64,000 nucleotides of DNA from Amyloporia xantha. Lineage: Eukaryota > Basidiomycota > Agaricomycetes > Polyporales > Adustoporiaceae. The DNA is taken from the NCBI GenBank assembly GCA_036971615.1, contig JAYKKR010000050.1:120167-184166 (forward strand), in the 5' to 3' direction. Shown piece by piece: positions 56,501 through 64,000 of the stretch; positions within the stretch are counted from its first letter, which is position 1; each line of letters begins with the position of its first letter. The notes beneath the pieces are model-generated. The model was not told where the DNA came from. It was given only the letters and a program-made list of their open reading frames with translations, and ran no database searches. Both the position numbers and the translations under genes were made by a program.

Positions 56501-59500
56501 GAGCCCGAACGCGACTCTTCGAATGCTCAGAATAGGCTCTCGCGTGCGGAAGGTGGGAAGCGTTGATTCCAAACGTGCTGAAAGGCGTCGCGATAGAGAA
56601 TCGAACATATCTTGGCTACTAGCCGCTTGCTGCCGGCTTGACGAGACTTGATGTACTGTATTATGGATCACGTCTAATTCATGGACCAAGTGTAGATCGA
56701 GGACGGCATCGTAGGATCGACGATATCCTTTTGCACCAGCAGCTACAATTGGCGCTCCTAGTATTCTCCGTGCTTCTGACTGTGTTTCTGAAATAGCTGA
56801 AGGGTCACCACTGCGAAAAGCTAGGAGTATTTGTGCCAAAAGGATAGGCGACGCATGTGACTTTGTCTTCTCGACCAAGGTCCGCACCTCATCCCAATTG
56901 CCGACCATCCACTCACTCTCGACTTGGAAGTCAATTAAGAGCTGTTCCCAGTCTGGATTTCGAGTGAGTACACCTTTGACATGAGTGCGCAGCGTGTCTT
57001 GACAGGTTGCTTCATAAGTGTGGTGAATATACAACATTTAGATCCGGGACGTACCATAATGGCCCAAGTTCCTGAGACAGCGCAACAAACCTAGGTGGAA
57101 ATCTGGATTGTCTGGGGAATGCTGGAGTCTTACTTCCCAGCAGCTTTGGGCTGATGTCCATCGGCCCAGTGCTCTCGTGTTGACGGATTTGGTGTTCCAA
57201 CGAGGGTGATAACACCAAGGTTGAGACACCTTCCATGCCATCAGGCTCGTCCAGATGGGCATAAATTTCGTGCAGGCGCTCATAATATCGTTGAAGTTCG
57301 TCCCTCCAGCATCGCGGGCTTGCAACGTCAAGACCTGTCGTTCAAAATTCATGAGAGAGCGAGCATAGGCCTTGCACTGTAGGGCGGCTTTCGCCATCAG
57401 ATCTTGGTCTATGCTTGACAAGATAGAATCAATTTTGAGCAGTTGTTCTTCAGCATCATTGTTCAGCTGATTCGAACGTGCTCTTCGAGTTCCTGCCTTG
57501 TTCAGTTACTTATCTCCTGACGAATGACACGAACCCATTGGTTGAGGTGATCCCATAAGCATGAAAACAGTCTGTAAGACAGTGGAATATAAGTTGGATT
57601 TTTGTTCCCAAGAAGACAGTGAATGCACCAGTATACCCGTGCGCTCAGCAGCTTCTTGTCCGTCCGTAGACTTGGGTCTCAGAACCAACTTGATCTTCTA
57701 GCACCTGCAAGCAACTCGGCGTTACGAATATTATGCGCATCCTCCTCATTACCAGCAATGAGGACGTTCAATACCAGATGTGGGAGAAGATGATGAGCTT
57801 AACCTTCGCAACATCTTTATAACGGACGACCGCGGAGAACACCTGGAATATGGCTTTTTGCCCTGCTCCCCAGATGCTCATGTCCAGCAAAGTGTGCTTG
57901 TCCACGACTGGACCCACTCACTGATAGGTATTCTGGAGTTGCATAGACTGGATGGTCAACATCGTACAGGCGGTCGAGGGTCAAGGCTAAAAATCGTGAG
58001 TCCAGTAGGAGGAAGTGATCGTCTCAAAGAACGTGCTTTGGCAGACTGTTCCTTAAACGATTCCGCACCTTCAACGCAATTCGAGGTTATTCGAGCCCGA
58101 GTTAAGCAAGGCCGTATGCGTAGACATTTGCAAAAGCGAAGGAGTTCTTGTATAGTATAGGCAAGGTGTGTCTGGTATTTGATGTCACTGGTAGAACGTG
58201 GAAGGCACCGACCAAGACATCCCGGATCAGATGAAGGGCGAATGATACGGACTCGCTTTCATCCATGAAGTTATTCACGGCACAAATCATTCTTGAATCA
58301 TTGACGCCAATCTCGGAATCGGTCAGGACCTGCAACCGCGCCTCACAGAGTCCGATACAGTCAGGAAATGCGAGCAAACGGCGAAGTCAGCAGCCTCGCC
58401 ATCACGACAGGCTGCTGTAAAGCAAGAGTAGACAGGATCTGGCTGACCATGGGGTCGAAGGAGCATCCCCTCGAGGCCAGCGTTCGAATGAACTCCTCGT
58501 CATTAGCCAGCATGAAGGCCTTCAGTTCACGGAGGGATTGGACAGCAACAGTAAGGCTTTTCACTGGTCCGAGCGTTCCAAAATCCTCCAAGTAGCTTAT
58601 CACTGGGACTTCCAGGTCTTGCGCAGGGCTGTCAGATACTGATGCAGTCCCTTTTTGAGCCGAGGGATCGGTTCTAGATTTACAACTTCATCGAGGTGAT
58701 GCCCGAGGTCTTTGCCCCTGGCATTTACTTCAGGAAAATTTAGGCATTTTTCAGCAACTGTCATTGCCCATGTAGCGAGAAAGATGGCCAATATGCAACG
58801 AGCGATGCACTGGTAGAGGCCGACATGTGTTCCAAGGTCATGGGTTTCGGAGCGTCTTCAGTAAACGCATACCAGCTTTCCCAGGTGTCACATCTGCCAA
58901 CTGCGGGGATGACTAGCAATAGTCTGCAAAAGTTGCGCATTATCTGTATAAAAATAATTCACGAACTGCCTCGCTCGTAAGGATCGAAAGCGGGACGTCA
59001 CCTGCGGTGCAACGTTGCTGATTGCAGGTCCTATCTCCTGGACAAACTGTCCCCAGACTGCGCACGATTGTCTTCTTCGCTTCTACAGAGCGCTTTCCAT
59101 AGATCGTCCTGTAATACGATCGTTAAGATGCGAGATCACACCAAGCATATACGATCTCAAGAAGGCGCCAGTGCTGTGCGGTGGTGTTGTTTGGCGCGCT
59201 GGCCCGCGGTGAAAGCATCGCTCGCTCCACTTTCTTCAATGCTTGTCTGGCCTAGTATGTGTCATTAACGCAATCGGGAAGGAAGCTGGAATTACACTTG
59301 TCCGAGTCAGCTTGATCTGAACTTCGTCGCCCAATACAACAACAAGTTCAGCAAGTAAAGGGGACCACGCAGCTCACGGATTATACTGGCAATATCGATG
59401 TCGCGCTGGGAATGTCCTTGAGCAAATTCAGAATCGAAGGTAAGCACCTTATTTGTTTGGCACAGGTCCTCTGCAAGCGAAACACGGTAGGCTAAGACGT

Positions 59501-62337
59501 GATGAGTATAATTCACAACAATAACTGCGAAATCTTCTCGTCCAATTCTTTTATGCAGATAGTCTCGAGGACTCTGGCATCACAATTGATGAAAAAGCTG
59601 TGGCAGTGTCCGACTGAGCGTGATGCAGTGATGAAGTCCACGTGGGAAACGGAGAAGAAGCGGCAAGATTCCAAAAGTAAATTCGGTTGCGAGCAAAGCC
59701 GAGAGACAAGAAACGGGCAACTTGATCCATGTATGGCGAAACCAGATTATAAGGTGTCTTGTTGTAATGTTTGGAGAGCGGCTTCGCAGCTGCACAGAAG
59801 GGACAATATAAGTTATTCGTTTTAGCTGTATAGGGATGTAACAGACCTGGAGATAGGCAGTCCCTTTCCAGGAATAGGATTCTGTTGCCCAAGCTGAGCT
59901 AATAAACAACAAATATCTTGGCCAAGGACCTCTCCCAGTCGCAATCCTGGCACATAATCAGATCAGGTTTCACTTCAAGAATCGTGAGGATGCTGAATAA
60001 CTAGACTCGCCTTCCGATACGGCAACTAAGGTAATCAACGTGGTCTCTTTTCAGACGATCTTCGCAAGTCTCGAACAAACGGTATATCATTGCAGAAAAG
60101 CGATTCAGTCCAAGCTTCCATGCCGTACTGCCGAGTATCTGATGAAGTCGAACCAGCCTCTACCAGCGAATGTCTATGGCCACAGAATGAGTGCTTTGAT
60201 CATCCATATGGAATCAAGGAGGGCTTACCCAGCGCTCAGGCGCACAGCCCGGTCCTTGTCCTTCATGCCTCGTACAATCATGACTCCGACATCTTCTAAT
60301 CTGCCTCCTCCAAAGCCAGACGTATGGCGATGTCGTAGAATCTAGGTGAGTGCGTGATAGACCGCTTTCCGGACTCTTGCCTCGTTACTTCAACCTCAGG
60401 GACCACTGCAAGCAAAGGCACTGCAAACCGATATGAATAAGGAGATGGCGTATCTATAGAGGGTCTCTCATTTGCAGGAATGACACTGGTTGAGGTTGGC
60501 ATGGACCAGGTTACAAGGTAGGCTGCCCAATTGTGTTGCCAATAACTCGCGGGCATTTGGGGTGCGGGATTATAGAGAGGTCTGTGGGTTTCGCCATAAG
60601 AACTAGAAGCTGCGATGGCATCTCGAAGTCCCCCAATTACCTTGTATATCTGTCGCCGATTTCGTGCAGAGCACGAGAAATAAATTGAGCATCGGATAGA
60701 GAGTCGTCATCATCCATCCAAGCCAACCTCTATCGGGTTCGATGATAGCCTGTACGTTCAGCTTTACTGAAGCGAACGCCAATCGTTTCCTGAGCCACCG
60801 GCAAGTAGTTTGTCTTCGTCATGATCCACGCCGGGACTTAGATAACGAGGCGAGCTCTTCTTGATGACCGCTCGAATAGTTCTGCATAAATTTGAACTCT
60901 TGTCTTCAACCCTGAGGGCATCCATTACGGTCATCTGAAGGCCTTCTTTTTGGAGATAAGGCACATGAACCAGTAAATGTGATTGCCCAAGAGCCTGTGT
61001 GTTCGTGAACGACGTTCTATCATTATGTGAGGTGTTAGACAACATACTCGTAATCTATCGCCAGCTTCACCCCTAGTTTTCGGTACGCAGTAGCGTCAAG
61101 ATAGGCTGGAATGTCTACGTGGAGCGGCGCACGCTTAGCAGGGAAGGGGTCCGTCTCCAACAGTTTCTTGAAAGCAGCATCGAACACATCCCACGCAGGA
61201 TTGGGCCCCACTTGCAAGCCGGTGCACAACAAGTCGCGTCTCGATCGATTTCTTCGCATCTGTCGAAATCCGACAGAAGGGGCAGCCGAGAGATCATTGC
61301 CATATTCCTAGTCTTGACAGAGCTCTCCTCGCTTTCTGCACTTGCCGAACATGTGCAACGAGGCCGGACAAAAGGAAGTCTAGAGTCTGTCGAGCCAGTG
61401 ACATCACAGTGCGCACGAGTGTTCGAGAGGTACCACTGCGCTAGGAGTGGAGGGGAGATTGCGTGTATGCAGATGTCAACGACCGAAGAAAGAAATGATG
61501 GAATACAAGAGAGGTTGACGACTCGTGCAAAAACAGTGTTCTCTTCCTGATTCTAAAAAAGGTATTGAAGGACAGAGAATATGGAAAGGATCAGTCAAGA
61601 AATAGTCATACATCGGCCTTGTCTGCAAGCTCGAGCGCGAGATGTCTTTTCCAAATCTATGCGCAAAAAGGGAAACTTGATGACCGGTAGTAGCGAAAGG
61701 ATGTCCGCTAGAACGAACCAGTAACAAGTGGCCAAACGAGCGGACATCATACTTCAGTGCAACTGGTCAGGCTCCCAGAGAGAATGCGACGCAACGTCTC
61801 CAACGATGGGACGCCGTCCTGTATTTTCTGCACATTGATGTTTCCACCTGTAGGGATCGTAATGACTGCAATTGATGCCGCAACAGCGGCAAGCTTTCGT
61901 AGCTCATAAGGACTGCGATATCGTTCTGCCTTCTCCACAGGGCGATCAGGCCCATGCGATCCAGCACAATGCAGAGATTGATCAGCCGGGTGATGACTTC
62001 TTGAGCAAATCCGTCTGGCTGCGCAAACAAAGAATCGACACGCTCTGCGCCGCACTTGACCACTTCAAGGGACATCTCTGTCAGTTTCAGCTTTTCGTGC
62101 ATAGCCTCCCATGGGAGCTTCCGAGGACTTGGGAAAGTGGCCAGGAAGTTGCCAGTAAGGTACAGAGACTAAGTGTCGCCATGCCGTTTCTGAATTTTCG
62201 CGTGTCAGGGATGGGTCAATGCGATCGAGTCCGGCCGAAGAAATCTTGCAAGAATAAGAAGAGGTCCGCGGGAGAGGCCTCATCGCCAGTGTCCCAAAGG
62301 TCGGAATCGGAAATGGAGTGGAGTCTGGAGCATCCAT
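53509..62337 (-). CDS. MEC1: ATR/Mec1/Rad3 checkpoint kinase
   Basis: PI3K-like protein kinase that senses RPA-coated single-stranded DNA with its partner ATRIP and starts the DNA damage and replication checkpoint. The gene has many short introns over 8.8 kb. Kinase motifs, N to [39 protein letters not shown], then [11 protein letters not shown] and [12 protein letters not shown] (catalytic and metal loops). [19 protein letters not shown] and [22 protein letters not shown] follow. The FATC end is [15 protein letters not shown] after a final intron. Upstream lie FAT-type helices (56.0-57.5 kb) and a UME-like segment near 58.1-58.4 kb ([19 protein letters not shown]). The N-terminal exons (60-62.3 kb) read as helical repeats but are not individually resolved. 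The start at 62337 (MDAPDSTPF) is tentative. The C-terminal assignment is firm. Confidence 0.85.
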
Positions 62338-62563
62338 TTTATAGCATTTCAAGGCAGTCCTCGGTGCCGTATGTCAGTGGAGGTTAGTTAATTCGTAGTG
62401 AACATGAGCGGTAGAACTTGAAGACGACAATGTAATAACGCGTCGTAGACACGTGCACGTGATCGCCAAATCCTGCAAAAAGAGGCGTTCTCAAATTATC
62501 AGTCCTCAGGGCCTCAGGACTGGCAATGGCTTCAGGGGCAGATTTTCTGCTACTCCGGCTAAC
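62338..62563. promoter_or_regulatory. Divergent upstream region of ATR and the NOP14 copy, with MCB and CACGTG sites
   Basis: A 226-base spacer. It contains ACGCGT (62438-62443), the MluI cell-cycle box recognised by MBF in yeasts, about 100 bases before the tentative ATR start. Just beyond it are two abutting CACGTG E-boxes (62450-62455 and 62456-62461). Functional relevance in this fungus is inference. Confidence 0.4.
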
Positions 62564-64000
62564 ATGGCAAAAGTGCTCTCAACCGTCTCAACTCAAGGCC
62601 GTTCTTCACATCAAGCTGGACTCTCTCGGCCTCAGCAGAATGGAAAGAAGAGGAAACGCACTCGCCCCGGATCAGAGGGACAAGGAGAAGAAAGCCGAAA
62701 AAGCTGAAGGAAATTAATCAGAAGCTAAATCCCTTGGACGGGAAGGTCACCAAGCTCAAGCATGATGTCGGCGGGCGGAAAATCGCTGGTACTACAGGCC
62801 GGCCTGCACAGAGCAGGCAGGTTGGGATTGAGTAGGTGTGTTTCAATTTTGGACAAGACAGGCTCAGACGTGAATGTACATCAACAGCGGAAGAAAAACT
62901 TCTTCAAAGAGTACAAAGAAAAACACCGTGTGGGAGGAATTGTCAGACCGATTATTTGGTGAAAACGATCCTACCAGTGGCGCCAGAGGACCGTATGCTC
63001 CGAATGATTCCACGCAAACACCAACGAGTAACCAAAGGCACCGCCTTTAATCTCGAAGATGAGGACGAGTTTACCCATTATTGCGGACAAAGCTCGTCCA
63101 AACTTGGCGATTTCGACAGCCGTTGGACTCGGACCAGATAAGGATGGAAGACGACGATGGTGGCCAAATTGATCGACAGACGGTGCAAAAGAGCCATTTC
63201 GGAGGGTTTGGCGAGGATGATGAGGATGATGATGATGATGAGGTCGGTCCTGTATACGGTCATTTGCGTGACCCTTTGCTCACCGCTCATATTAGCCTGC
63301 AAAGCGGAAAAGGTCGAAGGCGGAGGTGATGCAAGGCGGAAGCGGCTGCTAAAAAGCAACATTACACAAAGTACGCCGCTTCTCGGATTGTGTATATACT
63401 TTGGCTTACCTCCTGTACTTTGGCAGCTTCCAAAGACAATCACAGTAAGAGGGAGGATGAAAACATACGGCACGAACTCGACCAGGAGCTGGACTCCATC
63501 CGATCATTGCTTATATGCATCTGATCCTTCAGCGAGCACATCTAAAGGAGCTGCCGAAAAAGGCAAGCGAGCCGAGTCCATCAACCTTTGGCTTGGACGT
63601 GCCTGATCAGGACCAAGAAGAAGATCAATACGTGCGAGAGCTGGTCTTCAGGCAGAAACGCGCGAAACCAAAGGACCGAACGAAGACGCAGATAAAGAAA
63701 TGGCATTGGAAGAAGAACAAGGCAAGGAGAAGGCCGGGAATAAAGACGTATTCGGCGGATGAACGGCGAGCCTGAGGAGAGAAGGACGACGAAGAGGTAG
63801 GGAAGAGAAGGAAGAAAGGAGGCAGGCAAAGAGGCGTTGGCGATGACCTTGGAGGACGATTTCTACGAAGAAGATGGTTCCAGCCGCTAGGTGCAGGTCT
63901 TAGCAGAGGACGAGGAAGCGCTGTCGGATGTTGAGAGCTCTCAAGAGGAAGAAGGTGAAGAAGTTGCGGAAGGAAGCGCAGAAGAAGAGGAAGAAGGTGA
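62564..64000 (+). pseudogene. NOP14: NOP14-like sequence with many frame breaks (continues past window end)
   Basis: Similar along its length to Nop14, a U3/SSU-processome factor needed for 18S rRNA maturation, but broken into pieces in all three frames. Pieces in order are GLSRPQQNGKKRKRT, PDQRDKEKKAEK, VTKLKHDVGGRKIAGTTG and QSRQVGIE, followed by a retained intron-like stretch. After that come FKEYKEKHRVGGIV and a frameshift to RLFGENDPT. Then KGTAFNLEDEDEFTHY, GGQIDRQTVQKSHFGGFGED, a GAT repeat, RKRSKAEVMQ, EDENIRHELDQELDSIRS, SDPSASTSKGAAEKGKRAES, YVRELVF and RRMNGEPEE follow. At least six frameshifts are needed to join them. Intron-like gaps are kept, so this is not a processed copy. NOP14 is essential in yeast, so a working copy should exist elsewhere unless this stretch is poorly sequenced. 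Confidence 0.75.

Overview
The window is nuclear DNA of a filamentous basidiomycete, most likely an Agaricomycete. The genes are protein-coding and cut by many short GT-AG introns, mostly 45-110 nt. They lie on both strands at roughly 2-3 kb spacing. Several are families typical of such genomes: a Spt3 with the basidiomycete core, a DUF6699-like protein, a WG-containing Arb1-like protein and paired MYND-finger genes. I see no rRNA, tRNA, CRISPR or bacterial-type operon.

Left block (1-17.3 kb): the 3' part of a Reb1/TTF1-like Myb factor; a long RhoGEF; the U5 snRNP WD40 protein; a GNAT acetyltransferase; an Arb1-like RNA-silencing protein; a zinc-cluster/AT-hook protein; and an 18-exon ATG22 transporter. 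From 17.3 to 20.3 kb there is little recognisable coding sequence. Two tandem MYND-finger paralogues (20.3-23.5 kb) follow, one with an in-frame nonsense codon. Next come a HABP4/Stf2-like small protein and the septation factor Cdc14.

Middle block (27.9-43.7 kb): a 495-bp MITE-like element with terminal inverted repeats and a 7-bp target duplication sits in the divergent promoter of CDC14 and a fumarylacetoacetate-hydrolase gene. After it come SPT3, DDI1, ATG29, YIH1/IMPACT, a mitochondrial succinate-semialdehyde dehydrogenase containing two 7-nt exons, and a DUF6699-like gene. A 3.8-kb gene-poor stretch follows.

Right block (47.5-64 kb): PAPS reductase (MET16), an RNase III with a dsRNA-binding domain, two adjacent complex IV genes (COA3 and COX7), YAF9, the very large ATR/MEC1 checkpoint kinase, and at the edge a heavily frame-broken NOP14 copy.

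Functional themes are chromatin and transcription (Reb1-like, SPT3, YAF9, AT-hook), RNA silencing and processing (Arb1-like, RNase III, U5-40K, NOP14), autophagy (ATG22, ATG29), complex IV biogenesis (COA3, COX7) and checkpoint or septation control (ATR, Cdc14). The genes are not co-directional in functional groups. Five otherwise intact genes in the right half (DDI1, ATG29, DUF6699, RNase III, YAF9) each need one or two single-base corrections to read through. Either the assembly has small indels there or some of these genes are decaying. All exon boundaries are inferred by eye from splice signals, reading phase and family conservation.
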